33,014 bases of DNA from a virus: IMG/VR virus record IMGVR_UViG_3300046171_000178, positions 1 to 33,014 of that record. The stretch is one strand, 5' to 3'. The notes below the pieces were generated by a model that saw only the letters and a program-made list of their open reading frames with translations, did no database searches and was not told the origin of the DNA. Shown here one piece after another: positions 1-7,382 of this stretch. Each line of letters starts with the position of its first letter. Within the stretch, counting starts at the first letter, position 1. The position numbers and the translations under genes were made by a program.

Positions 1-1
1 T

Positions 2-1168
2 ACCCTTGGTATTGGTGGTACATCACATACAATGACAAGTTCTCACGGTACTGGATGTGCTGGACTGTCTGCTGGTAAAAATTTTGGTCTTGCTTTTGAA
101 TCTAATATATGGAATATGAGTGCGATTGCATCTCCTACAAGTATGGGTATTGAAGCGAGTTACGATATTATGAAAATCTTTCATCAAAATAAACCTGTTA
201 CTGCGGGTCGTAAAAATCCTACAGTTGTAAATGGAAGTTGGGGATACTTTGCTGGTTTTAATTCAGGAACTCAAGTTTATTATAGTTTTAAAGGTTCAAC
301 AGGTAATTTCACTGGTTATAATATGGGTAGTTCAGGTGTTCAAGGTATGGCATATGGATTGAGATCAGGTACAACTTATAATCGTCAGTTTGCAACATCG
401 TCAAGATCAAATTCAACTGAAACAGCAGGTGATGAAATGGTAAATGCAGGTGTCATATACGTTACTTCTGCTGGAAATAGTAACCAAAGATTAGGTCTTG
501 GTTTAAGTGATCCTCATTTAAATGATTATCTCACAACCTTAAATGGTGCTGACAATCGAGCAGGTATACCTGGTTCAGGAGTAAGTGGAACTGTACCATC
601 AGGTCATCGTAATTGGATTCATCCTGCAAATATTGGATACAATACAACTACAGACTATCATCCAGCAGTTTGTGTTGGAGCTATGGATGATTATATTGAA
701 TCTAATTATCAAGAAAGAAAGGCATCTTATTCTAATAACGGACCAGGTGTTGATGTATGGGCACCTGCAGATGAAACATTGTCTGCTGGTATGAGAGCAG
801 CGAATGGTGATCAACTGGGAACGGAAGTTAATTTTTCAAGATATAATTCTAGTTTTGTTGATCGATATTTTAATGGGACATCAGCAGCATCTCCAGTTGT
901 TGCTGGAGTCGTTGCATTATTTCTTGAATCAAAACCAAGTGCAACGTCAGCAGAGGTGAAAGATTTTATTAAAACGCAAGCATCACAAATGCTTCCAAAT
1001 ACGGAATGGGCAAATCCATATCCAACTGATAATGATAATGAATACTGGAGAGAGGCTTATAATAATCGTGGTGCAGCGAATCGTGTCATCTATGATCCGA
1101 CTGCATCAGATGCCGAAGTGAAAATTTCTGGTGTTGAAGTCACTGGTATATCATTCAAACAATCATAA
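2..1168 (+). CDS. Subtilisin-like serine protease (peptidase S8), 5' end outside window
   Basis: The frame is open to the left edge, so the N-terminus, including the expected catalytic Asp, lies upstream. Three subtilase signatures are visible: the His motif SHGTGCAG (His codon at 44-46), the oxyanion-hole Asn in VTSAGNSN (Asn codon at 476-478) and the Ser motif NGTSAASPVVAG (Ser codon at 881-883). Their order and spacing fit the family. The expected role is endopeptidase; the target is unknown. Because a late promoter and fibre genes follow at once, the protein is probably virion-associated or acts during assembly, perhaps as a protease domain on a larger structural protein. Its stop codon overlaps the next promoter box. 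Family assignment is strong; substrate and location are inference. Confidence 0.86.
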   Translation, partial: TLGIGGTSHTMTSSHGTGCAGLSAGKNFGLAFESNIWNMSAIASPTSMGIEASYDIMKIFHQNKPVTAGRKNPTVVNGSWGYFAGFNSGTQVYYSFKGSTGNFTGYNMGSSGVQGMAYGLRSGTTYNRQFATSSRSNSTETAGDEMVNAGVIYVTSAGNSNQRLGLGLSDPHLNDYLTTLNGADNRAGIPGSGVSGTVPSGHRNWIHPANIGYNTTTDYHPAVCVGAMDDYIESNYQERKASYSNNGPGVDVWAPADETLSAGMRAANGDQLGTEVNFSRYNSSFVDRYFNGTSAASPVVAGVVALFLESKPSATSAEVKDFIKTQASQMLPNTEWANPYPTDNDNEYWREAYNNRGAANRVIYDPTASDAEVKISGVEVTGISFKQS

Positions 1169-1171
1169 ATA
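1164..1171 (+). promoter_or_regulatory. T4-type late promoter box
   Basis: CATAAATA matches the T4 late consensus TATAAATA at seven of eight positions. It contains the TAA stop of the protease gene. Only 13 nt separate it from the ATG at 1185. The following A-rich tract (aatcaaaaag) recurs at the same place upstream of several other fibre genes in this window. Confidence 0.7.
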
Positions 1172-1184
1172 ATCAAAAAGTCAT

Positions 1185-2762
1185 ATGGCAGAGAAGGGTT
1201 TTGGTGTAAAGGAGGTTAATCTGATTGGTGCTTCAGGCACACCGACGATTACAAGTCCTAACAATTTAAATTTAAATGCCAACAATGTTGCGATAAGTAC
1301 AAACGTCAGCATTGGTGGAACTCTTTCTGTGACTGGAAATGTTTCTGTTGGTGGAACATTAACATATGAAGACGTAACTAATATAGATTCAGTAGGTGTT
1401 GTAACAGCGAGAAGTGGGTTAAGTGTAACTGGAGGAACTTCATTCTTTGCAGGTACAATATCAGCTGCAGGTGGAATCACAGGTACTGCTACAACTGCAA
1501 CAAACATTACTGTAACTGCAAATAATACTGCGAACGAAACTGTATATCCATTATTCTCAGACGGTGCTTCTGGATCTCAAGGAGCAGAAACTGATACAGG
1601 ACTAACTTACAATCCAAGTACAAACTTGTTTACCGCAGGTTCATTTAGTGGAGGTGGTGCAAACTTAACCAGTTTACCCGCTGGTCAACTTACTGGCACA
1701 GTTGCCGATGCAAGAATATCTACACTTACTGCATCTAAATTATCTGGTGCATTGCCAGCAATCAGTGGTGCTAATCTTACCAATCTTAATGGATCAAATA
1801 TTGCATCAGGAACTGTTGCAGATGCAAGAATTTCAACACTTACTGCATCAAAACTTTCAGGTGCATTACCAGCAATCAGTGGTGCAAACTTAACTAATAT
1901 ACCAGCACCCGTAGAAGCACCAGTCGTTAATTTTACTGTGACTGCAAATGGTTCGTCAGCATATAGATTTAGTGGTGGAGGTGTAGATACTTCTGCAGAT
2001 GATCCAGATTTATATTTGATTCGAGGGCAGAAATATCGTTTTAATAATACTACTGGTTCAGCACACCCATTTCAGTTCCGTTTGACAACTGGTGGTTCCG
2101 CATATACCGCTGGTGTTACTGGTGATCAAAATGGAGTTCAGTTCTTTACTCCAGAACTAGATGCACCTGCACAATTATATTACATATGTACTCTCCATAG
2201 TAATATGGTTGGAAACATCTATTTAAGAGGTGCGGGTGGTAATGAAATGAACGTTGGTGTTACAACTTCAACAAATGGAGTATTAGTTCATCGAACAACA
2301 AATGCTGGTCCTCTATCAGGAGGTGGGAGTTACGATTTTACTCTTCCTGCGAACTGTTACAAAGTTGATTTTGTTGGGCATAATATTTCTACAAGTGGAT
2401 CTGGTTCTCCTGCTTTCAGATTAGGAACTTCCGCAGGGATTCTTGCAAGTGGTAATTATAATTATACAAAAAGTGGAACAGGTAATGCTTATGAAGGAAG
2501 TAAAAATCAGATAGATGCTTTTGATACTAACTTAAATGCAGGTAGTGATACAGGTGAAATTTTTATGACATTTTCATCATCTTCAGCTTCTAATATGTGG
2601 ATATTTCATGGAATGGCAAACAGACGAACACAAAGTGGAAATATGTTTGTAATGGGTGTTCCTGATTTAGGTGGAAATGCTTTAACAACAATAAGATTCT
2701 TTCCATATGGAACAGGATTTGATACGGGTCGTTTTAGTTGGACTGCATACTGTACAAGTTAA
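1185..2762 (+). CDS. Tail fibre protein with cupredoxin-like domain
   Basis: A 525-residue fibre-like protein. The N-terminal third carries shaft repeats (VSIGGTL, VGGTLTYEDVTNIDSVG), followed by two near-identical tandem units (GTVADARISTLTASKLSG). Residues of about 240-350 look like a cupredoxin fold: His294 in SAHPFQF, and Cys335, His338 and Met341 in YYICTLHSNM, matching the ligand pattern of type 1 copper sites. The last ~160 residues (from about 365) are closely related to the C-terminus of the protein at 22132-22809, sharing PANCYKVDFVGHNIS and a terminal TAY-x-TS. It is probably a virion fibre with a receptor-binding tip. The ATG follows a late promoter; no clear Shine-Dalgarno sequence lies before it. 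Whether copper is bound is untested. Confidence 0.85.
   Translation: MAEKGFGVKEVNLIGASGTPTITSPNNLNLNANNVAISTNVSIGGTLSVTGNVSVGGTLTYEDVTNIDSVGVVTARSGLSVTGGTSFFAGTISAAGGITGTATTATNITVTANNTANETVYPLFSDGASGSQGAETDTGLTYNPSTNLFTAGSFSGGGANLTSLPAGQLTGTVADARISTLTASKLSGALPAISGANLTNLNGSNIASGTVADARISTLTASKLSGALPAISGANLTNIPAPVEAPVVNFTVTANGSSAYRFSGGGVDTSADDPDLYLIRGQKYRFNNTTGSAHPFQFRLTTGGSAYTAGVTGDQNGVQFFTPELDAPAQLYYICTLHSNMVGNIYLRGAGGNEMNVGVTTSTNGVLVHRTTNAGPLSGGGSYDFTLPANCYKVDFVGHNISTSGSGSPAFRLGTSAGILASGNYNYTKSGTGNAYEGSKNQIDAFDTNLNAGSDTGEIFMTFSSSSASNMWIFHGMANRRTQSGNMFVMGVPDLGGNALTTIRFFPYGTGFDTGRFSWTAYCTS
1347..1409 (+). repeat. Dispersed fibre-shaft repeat (TYEDVT unit), first of seven copies
   Basis: This 21-codon unit encodes VGGTLTYEDVTNIDSVG plus four residues. 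Related copies occur near 3464-3526, 10141-10204 (with an extra G), 12900-12962, 14702-14764, 27654-27716 and 30569-30631. The protein sequence is highly conserved while many codons differ synonymously. Copies 1347 and 27654 are the most alike in DNA. The unit probably forms one repeat of a trimeric beta shaft. Confidence 0.85.
1695..1898 (+). repeat. Tandem 38-codon repeat within fibre gene
   Basis: Two head-to-tail units with a 114-nt period (1695-1808 and 1809-1898, the second shorter) both encode GTVADARISTLTASKLSG followed by ALPAISGANLTN. Another copy sits in the broken fibre gene at about 10510-10615, and GALPAI(S/D)G remnants occur near 28540. Codons differ between units although the protein is the same. 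Confidence 0.85.
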
Positions 2763-2768
2763 TAAATA
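2761..2768 (+). promoter_or_regulatory. T4-type late promoter box
   Basis: AATAAATA overlaps the stop codon of the preceding fibre gene (2760-2762) and lies 12 nt before the ATG at 2781. The tract aactaaaaag follows it, as at 7356 and 9869. Confidence 0.65.
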
Positions 2769-2780
2769 ACTAAAAAGAAT

Positions 2781-3008
2781 ATGGCTAAGAACAGAGAAGC
2801 ATCACAATTTAATTCGTTAGTAAATGTAAACGATACAACCGCACAGGTTGGTATTGCTAACTCTGTTGGTATCAATACGACAGCACCTCAAGGTAATTAC
2901 GCATTGTATGTTCAGGGAGATGCTAATATTACAGGCACCATAAATACAAATGGTAATCCTGCTGCAACACTAGCTGATGCTACAGCACTTGCAATCGCAC
3001 TAGGATAA
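2781..3008 (+). CDS. Small structural or fibre-related protein, 75 aa
   Basis: A 75-residue protein starting MAKNREASQFNSLV. It contains beta-repeat-like wording (VGIANSVGINTTAP, YALYVQGDANITGTI) similar to the shaft of the neighbouring fibres, then an Ala-rich tail. It could be a short fibre segment or a virion decoration protein. It has its own late promoter and is followed after 7 nt by the next small gene. No enzyme motif or membrane segment is visible. It is a real gene judging from spacing, promoter and composition, but its exact function is unknown. Confidence 0.65.
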   Translation: MAKNREASQFNSLVNVNDTTAQVGIANSVGINTTAPQGNYALYVQGDANITGTINTNGNPAATLADATALAIALG

Positions 3009-3015
3009 TAACAAA

Positions 3016-3342
3016 ATGGCAAATACCTTTAAATTAAAAACAAAAGCGAACGTTGGTATTACAACTCAAAATGTTTATGTTGTTCCGAGTGCAACTACAA
3101 CTGTTGTAATTGGTATCACACTTGCAAATACTTCTGGTTCAGGTTGTCTTGTAGGAGTTGGAATTACAAGACCATCAACTGACGATGTTAAATTATTAAA
3201 AAATGCTCCAATACCTCAAGGATCATCTCTTGAATTTATGTCAGGAAACAAAGTAGTATTAGAAACAGCAGATACTATAACAGTCGATAGTGATACAAAT
3301 AATAGTGTAGATGCAACTCTTACTATAATGGAGATTACATAA
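3016..3342 (+). CDS. Virion structural protein, 108 aa, beta-rich
   Basis: A 108-residue, strand-rich protein starting MANTFKLKTKANVG, with VYVVPSATTTVVIGITLANTS in the first half, APIPQGSSLEFMSGNKVVLE in the middle and an LTIMEIT C-terminus. I recall similar small proteins next to fibre genes in marine T4-like phages, where they are labelled structural; this is memory, not a search. The fold is probably a small beta-sandwich. It sits 7 nt after the 75-residue gene and one base before the next fibre ATG, which indicates co-translation. No catalytic motif is visible. Confidence 0.72.
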   Translation: MANTFKLKTKANVGITTQNVYVVPSATTTVVIGITLANTSGSGCLVGVGITRPSTDDVKLLKNAPIPQGSSLEFMSGNKVVLETADTITVDSDTNNSVDATLTIMEIT

Positions 3343-3343
3343 G

Positions 3344-5740
3344 ATGGGATTGACCCGAATTACAAAGGGTGTCATCAAACCCAATGAAGATTATCAAACT
3401 GGCATTATCACCGCAACTGGATTAGATGTTAATGGAGATGCGGATGTAAGTGGTAATTTGTCAGTCGGTGGTGTACTGACTTATGAAGACGTAACAAGTA
3501 TAGATTCAGTTGGTATTATAACAGCACAGAAAGATATTCATGTCGGTGCTGGTGTTTCAATCGTAGGTATCGTAACAGCTGCGACAGGAGATTTTGTAGA
3601 TTTAGATGTAGACGGACATACAAATTTAGATAATGTAAGTATATCAGGTGTCACAACAATTGGAGATGTTGTTGTTGGTGGTGCCACAACTGATTTGATT
3701 GTAAATGGTGATGCAAGAGTAACAGGTATTTTATCAATTGGAACTGGAACAGTTGTTATAGATGAAACAACAGTTAAAACAGGAACTTCTAATTTACATA
3801 GTATCGGTATTGAGATTGCAGGTATTAATGTTCTTGGTGCTGATACACCAATAGGTTCTGGTTCTACAATTTATAATTCAGGAGCAGCAGTCTTTACTGG
3901 TATTGTGACTGCTGGTGTATTCTATGGAGATGGTTCTAATTTATCTGGAATCACTGCTGCAGGAACTGGTGCGATTGGTGGTCTAACAGTCAAAGGTCCA
4001 GATGGTACTGTTGTTGGTACTGCTGGTAGTATATCTTCACTTGACTTTAGTGGTTCAAGTGGATTAAGTGTAATCGCAAGCACTGGTGCTGCTGGTGTGG
4101 CAACGGTTGCTGTTCTTGCAGAGCTTGTAAGTGATACAAGTCCTCAACTTGGTGGTAACTTAGATTTATTAAATAAGTCGATTACTGGAACTGGTCATCT
4201 TGATATTACTGGTAATACAAAAGCGACTGGTATATCAACTGCACTGCAATTTAAAACAGGAACATCTAACTTACATAATGTAGGTATTGAAATTGCAGGT
4301 GTAAACGTTCTTGGTGCTGATACTCCAATCGGTGCAGGTGCAACTATTTTTAATAGTGGTGATATTGTTGCAAAAGCAGGAGCAGAATTTCAAGGTATTG
4401 TTACAGCAACATCTTTTGTTGGAGATGGAGCGAATCTTACAAATACAGGTGCTTCATTAAGTAGTGCATCTTCTGGAACTGAAAGAGTTGTGCTTACTAA
4501 CCTAACAAGTGGTACGATGATTAGTGCTAAAACTGATCCTCAACTCACATTTAATTACGCAACAAATACTTTATCTGCATCAGTATTTTCAGGAAGTGGT
4601 TCAGGTTTAAGTAGTTTAAATGCAACAAACCTTTCATCTGGTACAGTACCGATTGCTCGTCTTGGAGATAGTGGAACAAAGAATAGTGGTACATTCTTAG
4701 CTGGTGATAATACATTTAAGACAGTTACAGTTGCAATCAATTCAATAGCAGGTGATTCAAATAATCGAGTCTTAACATCTGATGGTGATGGAACTGCAAC
4801 TGCAGAATCTAATTTAACTTTTGATGGTACAACACTTCAGTTGGGTTCAGGCACAAAACTTGATTTATCATCAAACGATTCCTATTTAAATGCAAGAGTA
4901 ATACAAAATGCTGCTGGTGGTTCAGATGATGGAATGTATATTGGTTACGGAAATGCGAATAGTGGACACACAAGAATATATGGTGGAGGACAAACAAGTG
5001 GTGGAATATCTGTACAAGGAAGTGGTAATGGTGACTGTTATATTAATGGTAATGTTATCTGGAACTCAGGTAATGATGGATCTGGAACAGGATTAGATGC
5101 TGATACTGTCGATGGTATTCATGGTGCTAACTTTGTAAGGTCAGATACTAATGACACAATGAATGGTCAACTAGTTGTAAACACTGGTTCAGACGAACAT
5201 ATAATATTACAAGGTTCATCTAGTCCTTACATCAGATTTAGAGAAGGTACAACTGATAGAGCATATTTACAATTTAGTGCTAGTGATGATGCTTTTTACA
5301 TAGTTAATCAACAACAAAATGATTACATTATTCTTAGAGGTGGTACTAGTGGATTAAAATGGCATGCTGATGGTAGTGAAGCCACAGTCTGGACTTCTGG
5401 TAATGATGGTTCAGGAAGTGGACTTGATTCTGATTTATTGGACGGTAATCATGGTAGCTGGTATCGTGATTACAATAACTTGACTAACAAACCAAGCACT
5501 GCTACTGTATTATACATAGATGTGTACGGACAAGGCAATGCTGGTGATAGAGACACAGCAAGAAACTGGGCAACTAGTGCAGTCAGTGTCCCTAATAATA
5601 CTATGTTCGTTGTTAGATGGAATCGTGTATACTCTTACTGGGTAAACAATAATACCGCATCTGGTAACGAAGATAGAAAAACTTTATGGATTAAAAATAG
5701 CAGCGGTTCAATTTATTGGGCTGGAGCAGATTCCACATAG
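3344..5740 (+). CDS. Long tail fibre protein, 798 aa
   Basis: The N-terminus MGLTRITKGVIKPNEDY is a likely docking peptide. The shaft contains TYEDVTSIDSVG and DLDVDGHTNLDNVSISG units, an internal duplication built on TGTSNLH and IEIAG, and several YGDGSNL or GDGANLT turns. From about residue 575 the style changes to SGNDGSGTGLDADTVDG and a second SGNDGSGSGLDSDLLDG, a repeat type common in phage tail fibres, with IILQGSSSPYIRFREGTT between them. The last ~110 residues (from about YNNLTNKPSTAT) form a distinct tip containing several Trp and Tyr residues, a candidate receptor-binding domain. It begins one base after the preceding stop. No trimming protease or S74 domain is present. Confidence 0.88.
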   Translation: MGLTRITKGVIKPNEDYQTGIITATGLDVNGDADVSGNLSVGGVLTYEDVTSIDSVGIITAQKDIHVGAGVSIVGIVTAATGDFVDLDVDGHTNLDNVSISGVTTIGDVVVGGATTDLIVNGDARVTGILSIGTGTVVIDETTVKTGTSNLHSIGIEIAGINVLGADTPIGSGSTIYNSGAAVFTGIVTAGVFYGDGSNLSGITAAGTGAIGGLTVKGPDGTVVGTAGSISSLDFSGSSGLSVIASTGAAGVATVAVLAELVSDTSPQLGGNLDLLNKSITGTGHLDITGNTKATGISTALQFKTGTSNLHNVGIEIAGVNVLGADTPIGAGATIFNSGDIVAKAGAEFQGIVTATSFVGDGANLTNTGASLSSASSGTERVVLTNLTSGTMISAKTDPQLTFNYATNTLSASVFSGSGSGLSSLNATNLSSGTVPIARLGDSGTKNSGTFLAGDNTFKTVTVAINSIAGDSNNRVLTSDGDGTATAESNLTFDGTTLQLGSGTKLDLSSNDSYLNARVIQNAAGGSDDGMYIGYGNANSGHTRIYGGGQTSGGISVQGSGNGDCYINGNVIWNSGNDGSGTGLDADTVDGIHGANFVRSDTNDTMNGQLVVNTGSDEHIILQGSSSPYIRFREGTTDRAYLQFSASDDAFYIVNQQQNDYIILRGGTSGLKWHADGSEATVWTSGNDGSGSGLDSDLLDGNHGSWYRDYNNLTNKPSTATVLYIDVYGQGNAGDRDTARNWATSAVSVPNNTMFVVRWNRVYSYWVNNNTASGNEDRKTLWIKNSSGSIYWAGADST
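3772..4371 (+). repeat. Internal duplication in long fibre gene
   Basis: Copies at about 3772-3897 and 4249-4371 both encode KTGTSNLH, IEIAG, a NVLGADTPIG core and an Ala/Gly-rich end, separated by unrelated shaft sequence. Similar protein, diverged codons. A partial relative (FKTGTSDLHSAG) appears in the fibre at 14000-16336. Confidence 0.75.
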
Positions 5741-5757
5741 TATGAAGAGGAGTTAAA

Positions 5758-6339
5758 ATGTATCCACAACAATTCGACGATTTACTTAAAGAGGAAAATA
5801 TAGAACAACCTCAGACACTTATTTTTAATAAGTTGTCAGGTGCTCTTGTGGCAAAAATGATTGGCTCACATCTTGATAAAGTGAATACCAAGTATTGTAA
5901 AGGTAAGTTAGAGACATTTAATCCTGAAACACATGAATATGTTGGTGATTTTGATTCAGGTTCAGTGCAAAACAAAGCAACTAGACCAAGAATAGCATCT
6001 GAACTTGATCTTGATACCACTGCAGGAATTCATATTCGTAAGAAATATAATTATCATCATCAGTTGAATCACGTTATTGATATGATGAAATTATTATTAG
6101 ATGCTTCATCTTTAACTGACGATCAAAAAGCAAGTTTCAATGCGATGAAAGAATATATTGATGAAGTAAGAGATTTGAATGGTAAGTATAAAGATTCTTA
6201 TCAAAATGATCCAAACTGGACATATAAAGATAAAACCACAGTAAGAAATGATGTAAATGCTAAAATGGCAGGTGGAGTCTCCGAAGAGATTAAATCAGAA
6301 AATGATCTTTCTGGTATTAATATGATTTCAGATAGGTAA
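5758..6339 (+). CDS. Hypothetical protein, 193 aa, non-fibre
   Basis: I do not recognise a family. The protein is hydrophilic and charged (MYPQQFDDLLKEENIEQPQ at the start; KKYNYHHQLNHVIDMMKLL around residue 100) and is probably mostly alpha-helical, quite unlike the neighbouring beta-rich fibres. There is no signal peptide, membrane segment or obvious catalytic motif. A strong Shine-Dalgarno sequence (gaagaggag, 5744-5752) precedes the ATG, unlike the fibre genes driven by late boxes. The next gene starts one base after its stop, so the three genes 5758-7343 look like one translational unit. Its partner role with the oxygenase downstream is only inferred from position. Confidence 0.7.
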   Translation: MYPQQFDDLLKEENIEQPQTLIFNKLSGALVAKMIGSHLDKVNTKYCKGKLETFNPETHEYVGDFDSGSVQNKATRPRIASELDLDTTAGIHIRKKYNYHHQLNHVIDMMKLLLDASSLTDDQKASFNAMKEYIDEVRDLNGKYKDSYQNDPNWTYKDKTTVRNDVNAKMAGGVSEEIKSENDLSGINMISDR

Positions 6340-6340
6340 A

Positions 6341-6859
6341 ATGACAATAATTAAACGCACAGGTTATCTTACTACAAATAATTGTGACGCTATGGTGGCA
6401 GCATTACCAACACTACCAGATGCTGCTGGAAAGGAATATCGTAATAGTGATGCAGGTGGTAATCAAGTTTCTTCATATAAAATTTTAAGATATTATTCAT
6501 ATCCCGAATCACTTAAGACAGCTTGGAAAACTTATATCACAAGTGAAGTTTTGAGTTCATACCTAGTTTCAACCTTTATGAAAATACCTGCAAACACTGG
6601 TATCTTATATCCAACCACACCAAGTGATCCAGCAAAGATTGGTTTGAATGAACCAGTCAGGGCGATTGGATCTTTTCTTTCAATTTCATTGAATGATGGT
6701 AATCATCTAATATTAAATGGTACAAAATATAATGTAGATAAAGGAGATGCTTTATTGTTTGATGGAACATATACTTATGAAACAGAGACTAGCACTCAGG
6801 ATAATTTATGGAATGTTAATATGGTTCCGACTTGGAAGTTAGCAACTTATGGTGCATGA
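6341..6859 (+). CDS. Hypothetical protein, 172 aa, possible beta-barrel
   Basis: No family recognised with confidence. The N-terminal half is mixed (MTIIKRTGYLTTNNCDAM, then YYSYPESLKTAWKTYI). The C-terminal part, from about residue 105, alternates short strands (IGSFLSISLNDGNHLILNG, GDALLFDGTYTYETET) in a way that resembles the double-stranded beta-helix of cupins and 2OG oxygenases, but the His-x-Asp and distal His of an active iron site are not seen. It could be a degenerate, non-catalytic relative of the next gene, or something unrelated. Its last 11 bases overlap the next coding region, which suggests coupled translation. Confidence 0.62.
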   Translation: MTIIKRTGYLTTNNCDAMVAALPTLPDAAGKEYRNSDAGGNQVSSYKILRYYSYPESLKTAWKTYITSEVLSSYLVSTFMKIPANTGILYPTTPSDPAKIGLNEPVRAIGSFLSISLNDGNHLILNGTKYNVDKGDALLFDGTYTYETETSTQDNLWNVNMVPTWKLATYGA

Positions 6860-7343
6860 ATATAAACTAATTGAAGTAGAGGAAGCACATTCATTAAGAG
6901 AAAGATTAAATTTACTAGATGATGCCTACTATCTTGATCGTTCAACATTCAGACCAATTCGAGGAGTAGAGAATCATGAGATTGGATCTTATCAATGTGT
7001 AGGTGATTCATCATTACCAAAAGATTTACTTGTTGATTTAGTAAAGATTTCTCCGAAGAAACCATTACCTTTATCAAAAATAGTAATTAATAAGTATGAT
7101 GTAGGTGACTGGATTCCAAAACATTGTGATGACCACGGACCTGCATACTTTACTACATTACATCTTGAAGATTCTGAAGAAGGTTTAAGTTATGAAGGTG
7201 GATTCTCTAAGAATGTAGCAGGTTGGGCTAAAGAATATCCGACTGATTTATTACATTGGGTCGAACCAGTGGTCAAACCAAGATATACTGTTATCTTTTT
7301 ATATGATAGAGGTATTGGAAATTTTGGTGGAATTAAATTATAA
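6849..7343 (+). CDS. 2-oxoglutarate/Fe(II)-dependent oxygenase
   Basis: A 164-residue protein with the 2OG-Fe(II) facial triad: His92-x-Asp94 in KHCDDHG and distal His136 in LLHWVEP, followed nine residues later by Arg145 in PRYTVIFLYDR, the position that binds 2-oxoglutarate. The strand VINKYDVGDWIPKH before the triad and the wording THLHLED-like (TTLHLED) after it fit prolyl-4-hydroxylase-like phage oxygenases. Such enzymes couple 2-oxoglutarate decarboxylation to oxidation of a substrate, often hydroxylation. The substrate is unknown; location among fibre genes makes a virion protein conceivable. It starts inside the end of the previous gene (11-nt overlap). Common in marine phages, unusual inside a fibre cluster as far as I can judge. 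Confidence 0.83.
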   Translation: MVHEYKLIEVEEAHSLRERLNLLDDAYYLDRSTFRPIRGVENHEIGSYQCVGDSSLPKDLLVDLVKISPKKPLPLSKIVINKYDVGDWIPKHCDDHGPAYFTTLHLEDSEEGLSYEGGFSKNVAGWAKEYPTDLLHWVEPVVKPRYTVIFLYDRGIGNFGGIKL

Positions 7344-7355
7344 TTTTCTTACTCT

Positions 7356-7363
7356 AATAAATA
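7356..7363 (+). promoter_or_regulatory. T4-type late promoter box
   Basis: AATAAATA in the 39-nt gap after the oxygenase gene, followed by actaaaaaat; 19 nt before the ATG at 7383. It separates the 5758-7343 unit from the following fibre cassette. Confidence 0.68.
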
Positions 7364-7382
7364 ACTAAAAAATATTGTGTAA

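Noticed and set aside
1208-1215. Strong internal Shine-Dalgarno sequence (aaaggagg) just inside the fibre gene at 1185
   Set aside because: No start codon lies at a suitable distance in the fibre frame; the ATG at 1185 after the late promoter gives a sensible N-terminus. Probably coincidence of the Lys-Glu-Val codons.
5758-7343. Moron or mobile insertion with defined ends around the oxygenase trio
   Set aside because: The trio stands out in protein type and ribosome sites, but no flanking repeats, terminator or promoter at its 5' end mark a discrete inserted element.
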